Assembly (NCBI RefSeq): GCF_000165395.2
Contig: NW_026261572.1
Location: 1-64,000 of the forward strand
Origin: Babesia bovis T2Bo
Lineage: Eukaryota; Apicomplexa; Aconoidasida; Piroplasmida; Babesiidae
Direction of reading: 5' to 3'
Length of the DNA: 64,000 nucleotides
The notes beneath the pieces are model-generated. The model was given only the letters and a program-made list of their open reading frames with translations, had not been told where the DNA came from and did no database searches. Numbering within the stretch: position 1 is the first letter of the stretch; the number at the start of each line of letters is the position of its first letter. Shown piece after piece: positions 40,368 through 50,600 of the stretch. The position numbers and the translations under genes are program-made.

Positions 40368-41288
40368 TTTCCTTAAGTATTATTACATAAAACAATTAAA
40401 GACAATATTATTCATTAATAAAACAATGTGTATAACAAAATGTCGTATGTGACGCTACTATTATAACCCAATCAATAGAATCTTCATCTGGGTAGACCCT
40501 ATCTACTGTTCAACTTGAGTGATAAAAACGCATCACAATGGCATCACTCAGGTTTATAATACATTTATACTACAATAGAAGGCAGATGATGCTATGTGTG
40601 TTGTATATGGAGGTCAGATATAAAGCATCCTACATACCAGAAATGTTACTGTAGCCATTAAAGATATTGTACAGTACATCTATTTGTTCATAAATATTTT
40701 AATAATGTAATATTCGCTCAACCGAAATGATGTTACTCTGCGATCAATTACACGGTCATTACCCATTGCACATGGCTATGTTGTTACTAAATATGAACAT
40801 GTGTAATGCCATTTAGTAGGAGGGATCCATATATTCCGTTTGTCCGATATGGGTACCGTCTACTACTGCCGTTGGTATACTGTATCACATCAGACAGTTT
40901 CTGTGATTCTGTGCTGTTATAAACCACCAGACTCTATGTCCATACCATTCATTGGCTAGCAGATGTGTGTATGTACTTATGCGTTTCAGTTTCTTTGGGT
41001 CGAGGCCGAGGTGGGGAGTAGAGTGGGGAAGTGGCCTATCAGGGTCATTGTGGCTTATAGATACACGATTACAGCACATCATACCAGATTTTTGGTTTTA
41101 AAATAGTTGCAAGAGGTCAATTGTGTTGATATATTGAACGAAGGTTTTGGGGTTCTTGCCTTGGTCCTCGTTGTGTGACTTGCCTTCCCAAAGTTGATTG
41201 GATGTGAACAAAATTCACGTTCAATACATCGTTTTGGGATTCTGTGTAATTTCATCTTATTATTATTGGTCAATAATTAGCTTTCACC
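40368..41288. other. Divergent intergenic region upstream of eS8
   Basis: 921 bp, AT-rich. A CT-rich patch at about 41160-41220 precedes eS8. No ORF or RNA gene seen. Confidence 0.5.
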
Positions 41289-42071
41289 ATGGGTATATCT
41301 CGTGACAGTAGGCACAAACGCCGTTTGACCGGTGGTCGCTTCCCCGTCCACAAGCACAAGAGGAAGTATGAGATGGCTCGTCCCGCTTCCAACACCAAGC
41401 TTGGTACTAAGTTGGTGCGCAAGGTCCGTTGCCGTGGTGGTAATTTGAAATTCAGGGCCCTTCGTTTGGATTCTGGCAACTTTTCTTGGGCCTCCAAGAG
41501 TAAGTATTTATATTTTATATGATAGCATATGATGATATGATACCATCTGAGTTTTTTTGCTGAAACTCTTCTTAGCTGGAATTACCGACTGATGCTAATT
41601 ACCAATGGTTGTATGTGGAAAACATGTCATGTTTTTATTAATGATTGGTTCTTCTGTTGTGATTATGTAAAATGGTTCCTTGCGTTATGTAATCTTATTT
41701 CAGACATTTGCCGTAAAACCAGGATCATGGATGTTGTCTACAATGCCAGTAGCAATGAGCTTGTACGTACCAAGACTCTGGTTAAGAACTGTATCGTAAC
41801 CATTGATGCCACTCCATTTAAGATCTGGTTCAAGAACACTTATGGACTGGATATAGTAAAGCCTAAGGCTGAATCGTCTGAGGATGCTGCTGCTGTTTCT
41901 GAATGCGAGAAGCACATCCCCAAATCACTTTTGGAACAGTTTGCTTCTGGTCGTTTGTACGCTTGCATTAGCTCCCGTCCTGGTCAAACTGGTCGCTGTG
42001 ATGGATACATCCTTGAAGGCGACGAGCTCACCTTCTACCGCAGGCGTATGGACAAGAAGAAGCGCACGTAA
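41289..42071 (+). CDS. RPS8: 40S ribosomal protein eS8
   Basis: Two exons, 41289-41499 and 41704-42071, 192 aa. Unmistakable eS8: [16 protein letters not shown] near the start, KRKYE.ARP, NFSW, then [26 protein letters not shown] and a C-terminal [17 protein letters not shown] and YRR. Small-subunit ribosomal protein. The 204-nt intron (41500-41703) is far longer than the 34-40 nt usual here and contains a box C/D snoRNA. Human RPS8 also hosts C/D snoRNAs, so the host-gene link is ancient or convergent. Confidence 0.97.
41523..41597 (+). ncRNA. Intronic box C/D snoRNA guiding SSU rRNA 2'-O-methylation
   Basis: Inside the eS8 intron. Terminal stem TAGCA (41523-41527) pairs with TGCTA (41593-41597). 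Box C ATGATGA lies at 41529-41535, D' CTGA at 41547-41550, an imperfect C' (TTGCTGA) at 41557-41563, and box D CTGA at 41589-41592. The guide 41574-41587 is a 14-nt perfect complement of the universal SSU rRNA sequence CGGUAAUUCCAGCU. The fifth nucleotide before box D (A, 41584) pairs with the U of CGGU. By the box-D-plus-five rule this is the position methylated in yeast as Um578 (snR77) and in human as Um627 (SNORD65). I see no clear target for the D' guide. Confidence 0.9.
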
Positions 42072-43253
42072 CATTGCTAATGTTGATGTGAATATTATGT
42101 GGTTCATTCTGTTCTTGTTTTATGCATTGAGGAACTGGGTATGGCCAGTTGGAAAGGGCTACATTACTGATTCAGGTAAGATCACTATATTCAGCACTCT
42201 CTGTACGTATCTACCCGGTGCATTTTCAAGAAAATATTACGAGTCTAAGGATGAATAAGGGACTCTCAAAAGGTTGGTATGGAGCTTTGTGACATTGTAC
42301 AGAAGAATGCAATGTTACTGCAGTGTGACTAGTAGACCCTGGTGAGTCCCAATGTACTAAGATTACTTCCATTGAAGGTACCACTTGGATATATTAATCG
42401 CTCAAGCTATGATCTAATTCTATGTGATGACCTTCATGCCACCTCACTTATTGGAATCGCCTCTCTGTATCATGCAGGATGAATACATTCAGTAATACGT
42501 CATGTTGCTAAGGACAGCATCTGATAACATCTTTGTCACTGTGATTTATCATGCATGCTTCTTCTATGCTAACATCTCACTGTACATACTGAGGACTGAC
42601 TTTATTCTTGGATTGCGTGGATGCGGATACCTCCTGCTACGAAGCAGTCATGACGATCTCTATGAGGCGGTGCTGTTAACAGTATCACTGTAATAACATT
42701 CATGAGGCGGATTCCACCTTCAAATACCCTGAAGACTTTGCAACATCGTTGGCCCCGGTGGACTACCAGTGGATCATACTCACAGATGGGCATTATCCGT
42801 TGATATTATTGATTTACATTGATATCGCCACTACAAGTTAGTTGTCTAATCTGGGGTTCCCATTATAGTGATGCAAGTTAAGTGGCTGATGTTGATGAGT
42901 TAGACACAATGCCCCTGTCAACCTGCTGGGAGACAGGGGTCATTGGTCTCACGCAGGTTTTGGGCATGTTCTGTTCTCCACATGTGCACCTCATCAGTGT
43001 TAAGTGGATTTTGCATTTAACATTTCCTTTTGGCCTTACCATTGCACAAACCACTGCAGTATATACCACCGTTAGATGTTCATGAATCACGGAATTCATG
43101 GTTATCGTCTGGTCCAATGGTGTATCTATGTAGATATCAAGTCTATCTGGTACTGATCACCTCAACGACCGTATGACCAATATCACTTCAGCAGTACTCT
43201 ACCTAGTAGTAGGTAGTAGTGAATAACATATCGCGATAAAGACCACTAAGGTG
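42072..43253. other. Intergenic region at the edge of the internal variant island
   Basis: About 1.18 kb. Open frames at 42094-42258 and 42502-42693 are short and resemble nothing. GTAC/TAGTAG words become common again from about 43190. It holds the 3' end of eS8 and the 5' flank of the ves fragment. Confidence 0.5.
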
Positions 43254-44178
43254 ATGATGATAACTGAGAAGAGGCTATGTAAGATCAAGCATCTCCTTCA
43301 CCTAAGTTATCGCCTGGACTCCTTTCACCAGCCTCACCCAGGCTCCCACCAACCTGAAGGAGGCCATTGACTGGGTCCTGAGGGTAACTGGTAGGGATGG
43401 TAGGAAGAATGGCCCGAAGAAGTCGCCGGATTGCCATCGAATGTGCTATTTGGCTAAAGCAATAAAGGACCTACTGTACGATGCCAAGTCCCCGGGGTCC
43501 CCTGGTCCAAGCACTCAGAGGAACTGGGACGGCCTGCTCCTAGAGCAGGAACAGTCCATAGTCAAGCCAGTGCTCACGGACCTGGGACTCCTTAGTGGTG
43601 GCAGCACTAGTGCTGCCAGTAGTACCTGCGCCGGTGGCACCGAGGTCATAAAGGCACTGATAGACCAGTTGGCACAGGGACTACAGAAGTGGGTTGGGTG
43701 GCAGGAAGGGGATACATGTTGTCTGGGACAGACAGCAAAGAAGAGTGAAGGGATTGGCAAAAAATGTGGTGACAATGTAGGCTGCTGCGGTGGTACTAGG
43801 GGTGGTGGTCATGAATGTACAACGTGTGGTATCAATGCCAATGGTGTTGGTAACAACAAATGCTACCTCTCGGCCTACAAAAGGCAAGAAGGTACCCCCA
43901 AAACTACCCCTCAAGAAGACTACCTTTGGACCTCCATCTCCAGTGACTGCACTAAGGTCCACCTCCTGGCCCGTATTTTCCTAGGGTCAGTATGTCTCAT
44001 CTGGAGTGGACTCAGTCAGTTGGGGTTTCTAACGGGTGGTGGCGATAGGTGGTCGGAGAGTAAGCTGCACGATATCAGTAGTGATCTTACCAAGGCCGGT
44101 CTTGGGTCATTCATGGCGGCCATGGGCTATGACCTGGATAGGTTGAATCAGGGAGCAGGTAAGTACTGCCCAGGGTAG
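43254..44178 (+). pseudogene. Truncated VESA1-alpha-like gene (N-terminal part only)
   Basis: Exon 1 at 43254-43278 (MMITEKRL) and exon 2 at 43307-44178 joined by a 28-nt GTAAGA...CTAAG intron, about 298 aa. Alpha-subunit marks: FTSLTQAPTNLKEAIDW and VLRVTGRDG near the start, DQLAQGLQKWVGW near 145, a short Cys cluster, ARIFLGSVCLIWSGLSQLG, and MGYDLDRLNQG. It stops soon after, where intact family members continue for some 800 residues, so it lacks the coiled coil, second Cys cluster and TM segment. The left-end copy (3628-4240) stops at nearly the same place. It may still be translated as a short product, or serve as a donor. Confidence 0.75.
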
Positions 44179-44558
44179 TCACATGGACAAGATAACAAAC
44201 AATGCATTTCTGTAGCTTAGGAAAGCAATTGTCGTGACAGTAAATGTACATTACTATTGCGCTGCTACCCTATACTACGGATTACTATTACATCACTACC
44301 TCGTTACCAACTAGTACTACTGAGTACTGCCCCGTTACCATACTAGCCAATTTCTTCAATCCCCCACACTCTGTAATAACTGTTTTCTACAGGATAACCC
44401 TTCTTAAGACGTCTAGAACATACAACACGTCGGCAAACCCATCCTCCCACAACCACGCCACTACTCCCCAGTACTATGGAGTACCACCAAGGAATATAAC
44501 TCCACACTGTAAGGAAAACGATAACTCTATAGTACTACCCAGTATTATCAAAAACACT
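44179..44558. other. Spacer between VESA1 fragment and membrane protein
   Basis: 380 bp, counterpart of 3271-3627. Its frame is open into the next gene from 44244, but the paralogue has no such extension. Confidence 0.5.
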
Positions 44559-45743
44559 ATGGATAATGTTAGCTGCACTACCATAGTACTAGTACTACTA
44601 TGGCTATCTCTATGCTGCCAGGCACTGGGTTCATTGGTGGCCTTGGTAGACGAATTCAGCACTACTACAGTGCTATTCACTACTACTCCACTGTCCACTT
44701 TGCTGCTCGGAGTATGTCTATGGCAGTGCAAGAAGGCTGGGTACCTACTATCCCCGATGACCTGGTACCATTGGGCATTACTGGTACTGCTGATGCTACT
44801 ACAGGTAATGGCAGTGGTATTGGCCGTGCTAAAGCTACTGCAACCGATGGAAGATCTGGATGAAGACACCTATTCACCTGAATGGATATATCCCATTTAC
44901 GGTGTTGCAGTACTACTTGTGTTTATACTCGGTGGTACTCTATACTGCGGCTGGAAATGCAACCTATTTTGTAGACCATGTTGTAAGAGCCAGTACGTTT
45001 GTTATGGTAGTGCAATAGTAGTAGTACTAGTGCTTCTCGTAGTGCTGGGTGTAACAGCTTCAATGGTGAAGTATCAACCCAACTACGATCTGTTTTCCGG
45101 CTTAGAATGGGTTAATGAGATTCTGACAATTCGTTACCTTGATAAAATAGTAGTACCGTGTACGCAGTGCTATACCACGGCAGTGCTCTGGATTACTATT
45201 CTCAAGCTACCATATACAGTACCGGAAGTGATAACCCTAATGGCATCAGCACTGGCAGTGGCCTCTATATTGGCAGTGGCAACACCCATTACTATGGAAT
45301 ACGATTTACTACTATCCACTGCGTTGGCAGACAGCCCAGTACTACGCATTACTACAGCATCTTTCCTTCTGGCATTGCACGTAGTGGCCCTAGGAATTAC
45401 CTTGTATTGCCTAGAGTATAAAGGGGTATTCCACTGGCCCAAGGATTACATGTGCTTCGGGGTACTGGCAGCAGTGGTAATTCTGGTAGCACTGGTGGCT
45501 GTGGTGATAGTGATGGTGATACATATTGCAAAGACTCACGATCTCATCGCTGAACTTAAAGGTGTAGAATTCGCCTTGCTGGCCTACTCACTACTACTGA
45601 TGGTACCGGTATTCTGGTATGCATATCGATGTGGTCTACTTACATGGAGATGGAATTCATGTCTCTCCAAGCAGAAGAGTCTCAAGGCTACTGACACCGC
45701 TGAGAACACGGTACCAGACACGGATGTCGCAAAGGAATCATAG
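44559..45743 (+). CDS. Multi-transmembrane variant-family protein (subfamily B, copy 2)
   Basis: 394 aa from ATG 44559, paralogue of 2155-3270 on the opposite strand. Signal-peptide-like start (LVLLWLSLCCQALG), about nine hydrophobic segments, CGWKCNLFCRPCCKSQYVCY near residue 130, a HWPKDYMCFG motif near 297, and the acidic tail ATDTAENTV...AKES. It is 23 residues longer than copy 1, with extra residues in extramembrane loops. Function unknown; same cassette position after a VESA1 fragment. Confidence 0.85.
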   Translation: MDNVSCTTIVLVLLWLSLCCQALGSLVALVDEFSTTTVLFTTTPLSTLLLGVCLWQCKKAGYLLSPMTWYHWALLVLLMLLQVMAVVLAVLKLLQPMEDLDEDTYSPEWIYPIYGVAVLLVFILGGTLYCGWKCNLFCRPCCKSQYVCYGSAIVVVLVLLVVLGVTASMVKYQPNYDLFSGLEWVNEILTIRYLDKIVVPCTQCYTTAVLWITILKLPYTVPEVITLMASALAVASILAVATPITMEYDLLLSTALADSPVLRITTASFLLALHVVALGITLYCLEYKGVFHWPKDYMCFGVLAAVVILVALVAVVIVMVIHIAKTHDLIAELKGVEFALLAYSLLLMVPVFWYAYRCGLLTWRWNSCLSKQKSLKATDTAENTVPDTDVAKES

Positions 45744-46002
45744 TGGTGAGAATGACTACAGTGCTACCCTGGTACACTTGATGGCCCAACTTTGGGTAAC
45801 TCAATACGGACTGTAATGTCCCCTGTGGATGTCTAAACGTTACTGTGCATAGAAGGACTTGTAGTATTCACATATTACTGACACTATACAATAATAGTCA
45901 TCCCATAGCAGTAATGCAGTAGTATAGATATAGCTGTACATATGATCACTATATGAATATCACATATTACTACTCCACCACTGTACCACTACCATCGTAA
46001 CA

Positions 46003-46059
46003 ATGTTGGTCTACCCAGACCTAGTGCTAGCCCTAGGTGCCCTATGGCCACTGGACTGA
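46003..46059 (+). pseudogene. Remnant of the small SP-2TM gene
   Basis: The first 18 codons (MLVYPDLVLALGALWPLD) and about 40 bp of 5' flank match the gene at 1411-1845. The nineteenth codon is TGA instead of TGG, and homology ends there. So only the signal-peptide part of the cassette's third gene survives in this copy. Confidence 0.85.
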
Positions 46060-46563
46060 ACTTATGAGGTTACATGGTAGGGTGTGGTGGACTATTTCGC
46101 TTAACATCCTAAAACATGCTATTGTTTGTTATGTTATCGATCTAGGTGACAATGGTTTGTTACTGAGTTTACCTGTAATATATGTGTCAAACTATGTACA
46201 TTTGGTAACTTCATAGATACATGTTGTGCTACATTTGTGGCAAGCACTACAGAACTACGTCCCACTTAATATTAAAAATAACAAATTAAAAGACAATTTC
46301 GTTGGGAAATGCCATCACTAGTACTACTATAGCGCGCCAAAGTACTGTATGCGACCATACAGCGGTACTCTATATGGCGTGCGTACTATAGTGTCTATAG
46401 TACTATGAAGTACTATCACCTCTTGGCACCATAATATCAAGACTATGTATGCCACGGTATATAAAATTAAAATGGTCTTCCGATTAGAATATATTAAGTG
46501 GCCTTCCTAAGGGGAACATCAAAACGTTTCCCAATCTATTTTGAATGTAACATGCTATCTTAT
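46060..46563. other. Intergenic region, no gene seen
   Basis: About 500 bp after the remnant. AT-rich, with TAGTACTA words and a GC-richer patch (46330-46390, GCGCGCC, ATGCGACC). No RNA or ORF supported. Confidence 0.45.
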
Positions 46564-46941
46564 TCACCAATCTCTCATACATCCACCAAATTGAGGTGGG
46601 TCGTGCGCGGCGCGTATTAAGAAATACGTCAATAGCGTACGCCTGTCTAGGTTAGTATATCGCTTGAATCCAAATACCAGCCACGTGAATATTATAAGCC
46701 CAGCAAAACCACAGAGAACAAAAAGCACGTAGATTATCCATTTCTTATCATCCAAACTCTTTAAATGATCGTTCCAGTCTAGGTATACAAGCACAACTAT
46801 GGCAGCAATGACAAAAATTCCTGCTCCGATTAAAATATAATACTTTGTGGAGCTTCCATTACTGCCACTGTCATCCTCTGCGTATGCCGCCTTGAACATG
46901 GAAATGATTAACCATGGTATTAACTGTGTGGTTATTACCAT
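46564..46941 (-). CDS. Small membrane protein: signal peptide plus two TM segments (second type)
   Basis: 125 aa, ATG at 46941. Signal peptide of about 21 residues (cleavage near AYA-ED), a Ser/Gly-rich linker, TM1 near 36-54, a polar loop (WNDHLKSLDDKK) and TM2 near 70-90, then a basic tail. Architecture matches 1411-1845, and the loop-to-TM2 boundary is loosely alike (W.....DD.K..IY), but identity is too low to claim homology. Function unknown. It is the last gene of the internal variant island. Confidence 0.65.
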   Translation of the reverse strand: MVITTQLIPWLIISMFKAAYAEDDSGSNGSSTKYYILIGAGIFVIAAIVVLVYLDWNDHLKSLDDKKWIIYVLFVLCGFAGLIIFTWLVFGFKRYTNLDRRTLLTYFLIRAAHDPPQFGGCMRDW

Positions 46942-47680
46942 AGTCAGAGCATTTGAATGACGTTATCGGCTGTTCACAGTAACAAGCTAACATAGCTCTG
47001 TAACCTTGTGGACACCTTCTGGCTGATACCTTTCTCTTGTCTTGAACCAATAATTCCAAATTATGGTAGCAGTGAGTATGTATCAATGCCGATTTCCTTG
47101 TGTACGAGATTACTTACCTAGTTAGACACCCAACTACCCACATTGCTCTGTGTGACGTTGTTTCATTATCTTCTATCTCACTCAATATAACAATTTGATA
47201 TTCCGGGAAATCATAATACTCATTATTATATTCACCAAAACGCATGTAGACATTATGTTTTCTCTCCAATAGACGACAACGCACGGTTGTCTGTAACTGT
47301 CAACATGTCATGTATTACACCAATGCCATGGTACTACATCCAAAACATTCTAGTGATAGTTGAACCTTTTTTGTTATTCTTTTCAATGATACTGCATTAA
47401 TTAAACACATCAGTGCTACAGTGTCATGACATGTATATACATAGCCATTGTACAAAAGTGTAACATACTGTTCTTATAATGGACATGTGTAGTCACCTAA
47501 TGGGATCTATGGAGCGGTGTTAAACAGTGAAACTTCACCCTTTGTATAATACAATCCTTTGATCCCCGTTGACTGACTGTGATCTTTGTACAATGCCATC
47601 TATAGGCACACAACTACACTTTCATTCTTCTGTATACATTAGGGACAGAATGTAAAATGACACAACATTAAATCTGTAAC
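46942..47680. other. Intergenic region, no gene seen
   Basis: 739 bp, AT-rich, between two minus-strand genes: the 3' flank of the giant gene and the 5' flank of the small membrane protein. No conserved frame. Confidence 0.5.
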
Positions 47681-50600
47681 TTAGTCTAATGACAACAACT
47701 CAGGAACGGTGTCCATCATGTCCAACAGGTTTGGTTGCAGGGCAAACTTAGTGCCCTTCAATGCCAATGCACGATCCGTATTGGCAGTTCCATGCCATAG
47801 ATGCAACTTGATACGCATGGGCTCCAAACCTGGGCCGAAACCATCGGCTTCTAGAACTGCATCTGGAGTATTCACTTCCTCTACCCACTTCATGGGCAAA
47901 CATACTACAGAGCGTTCACTAGGCATTTCTTCAACCCTAGTGGCAGCTATTCCAATGGCTAGATAGCCCTCTGGTGCAATAGGCTGCCACAGGAATATAC
48001 CAGGGTTTTCAGCGTCATCCTGCCATAGTTTGGTATAACCGGTAGGAACACGGCAGAATTTCTTTAGAGGCGAGTAACCGCCACTCTTGTTAACACATTT
48101 CAACACGGGGCATTCCAAATTCACCTCGTTGGGTAAGGTGAAGTAGTGCGCCAACTGCTGCAACTCGACACCCAAGGAATGGCCAAGTTTCTTGGGCATC
48201 CAGACAGCAAAGCCGCTACACTGCGACACTGGGCGCACATCAGTATGGAACTCGAGGCTGAATCTCACACCCCAATATATATTCAAATCAGCAGCTACAT
48301 CGGTGAGCTCATCGAACGACATCTCCAAGTCCGGTAGACTCACAACACCGTCTATATCTCGGTCAAGGTACTGCATAAAAGCTTTGAGTTCATGCGGTTG
48401 CGCAAGAATACGTTGTGGGTTTGAATTTATCAAACCACCTAAAATCTGACCGTTTATCCTATCAGTCTTCAGGGATAACATTAACCCCCGGGGACCACCG
48501 CGCTCACACGCAATTTGGTGTAAGCGAATGTTCAACAGGCGCATGATAAGTTCGTCGGAGGTACTTGCACTAAACAAGCGACCTAATTTCGACGACCCGG
48601 CAAGAGAAGCTTTAATGTTTTGTACCACTAACCGCATTTCACGAAGCTGCTGGAAGTACGCTAGACACTCGGTGGGCGACACCGACTCGAAAATTTCCTT
48701 TAACATCATCACCTGACATGCAGTGTATTGCATCTCTGAGTTAAAGAACTTAAGACAAGCGTAGGTTATCCTTGGCTGGAGTCCTACTAATGCTGCTACC
48801 TTTTCAGGCCTCTTCTGAGCATAGCAGAATGAAGTATCGAATGGTTGGAACCTAGCACCAAGATTACGCAATCCAATCTTGGCTTTAGTACGACTTCTGT
48901 GTAGCCAAGCCCTTATAGCCTCTGCCTCGGCAAGCGTGACAACTAGGAACCTGCGGTTCTTGTTTATACTATATAGCGAGACCATGGCATCCAGTATCGC
49001 CTGGTAAGCAAATTGCTGATCGGGACCAGCACCCTTTTTACCTAGTTCATTTGCAATATACGACGATATGAGCTCAGCATCCTGTGGATCCTCGGGGTCT
49101 ATAGCACGTATGATGCTCAGTGCCATAGGCAATGATACTGTATTATCTGGCAAGGTGGCTAATATCTCAAAAGCACGCGCCAACCTGCGCTTAATTCCAC
49201 GTGGCATTGCGACATCCAATGTTTGAGCGGGTGCCACTTCATTAAGTGCAGTTCCCTGGGTCACGGGAACGTTGTTTGACATTGATTGGAACTGAGGAAG
49301 GATATCGGTTTCCAGTTCACCCGTGACGTCCAACACAACAATGACATTCTTCAATCTACGATATGAGTTGGATGACCATTTGATCTTGTAGAAATTTGGG
49401 CTTATAGATATATAATCTGGGAATGGCATAGTGAGTTGCGTACCATCTTTTCTGTAGAGGTAGAAATCCTTGCAACCAAGGAACCCGCAACCGTTTGGAT
49501 CCTTTGAAAGCTGGTCCAAGTTCCACCTGATGACTTCTTCCTCACTACGGCTGTACCTATGTGGCTGGGGAAGCTCTTCTTCAGTTTGGTGCTCTTCCTC
49601 TTTCATTTGTTGCCTCTGGTGTGTAGCTTCTTCTTCTTCCTCCTCCTCTTCGAGGACTTCCATTTCTTGTTCATGTTCAGCATCGTATCCAAATTCTTCG
49701 TCGATAGGTTTGTTTTCCATTTCGAGGTAATCTTGTTTCATCAATTTTCCTTTGGCAACTTCATCGTTCGCTTCTGCAGCCACTTGTTCCTCATATGATA
49801 CATACTCATCTCCGTCCAGATCAAGTTCGTCATCTTGGGTGGCAAATATATCCAGTAACTCATCGCCAACAGCAGTTTTTTTGATAACCTGAGGTTTAAC
49901 AACTTCCTTGACATCGTTGAGTTTCAGCGGTACCATTGACACGCCGATCAAAGGCTTCAATGTACTTTCATCTATATCATATTCCTTAACAAACGTGCGT
50001 ATCCTGTCGCTGAAGGTGAGCTTACCACTAAATGTATTAGGGATGGAATAATCCTTGATTTCCCTGAATACATTGACACATTTGGCCAGTCCCTCAGCTT
50101 CACCCGCTGCCACACTTAAGTGGTTCTGTATCAGCTTCTGGAAGCTCTTCTTACGTATTACATTTTGTACCGACTGCTCGAAAAGCACGCGGGAGAATTT
50201 CATTTCATTGGTTATACCGCGAACTATTAGCCACTGGACGCATTGTTTAATCTTGCTCTTTTCTGACTTTTGGTCAGTTGCAATTAAAGTCTCTACTTCA
50301 CGCGGGATCACCAAGTGTAACGTCTGTCCCTTACCAATACCTCTCATACGCCAAGCACCCTGGGAATAGTCCCTAAACGTCATGTCGGCGCCTATGGTAA
50401 TAAACGCAGTGGCATGTGCAGCTTGTTTTATATCCTGCCCCGTAGCGTGCACCTGGTCGTAGAAACTGAGCCTGCGCTCAGGAGGGATACCGCAATGGGT
50501 CAGCAGAGTGCTGCGCCAACGGTCACGCAAGAGTACCATCTGCCTGTCATGGTCATCTAAGTATACCACACCGTCAACGTGGTCCAGACCGCGCTTGAGT

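Noticed and set aside
41592..41703. Frame running from the eS8 intron into exon 2 as one ORF
   Set aside because: Exon 1 joins at 41704 with the conserved RKTRIMD; the intron part has no eS8 similarity and holds the snoRNA.
44244..44558. 105-codon N-terminal extension of the membrane protein
   Set aside because: The paralogue at 2155-3270 starts with a signal peptide at the equivalent of 44559, and the upstream sequence is spacer-like.
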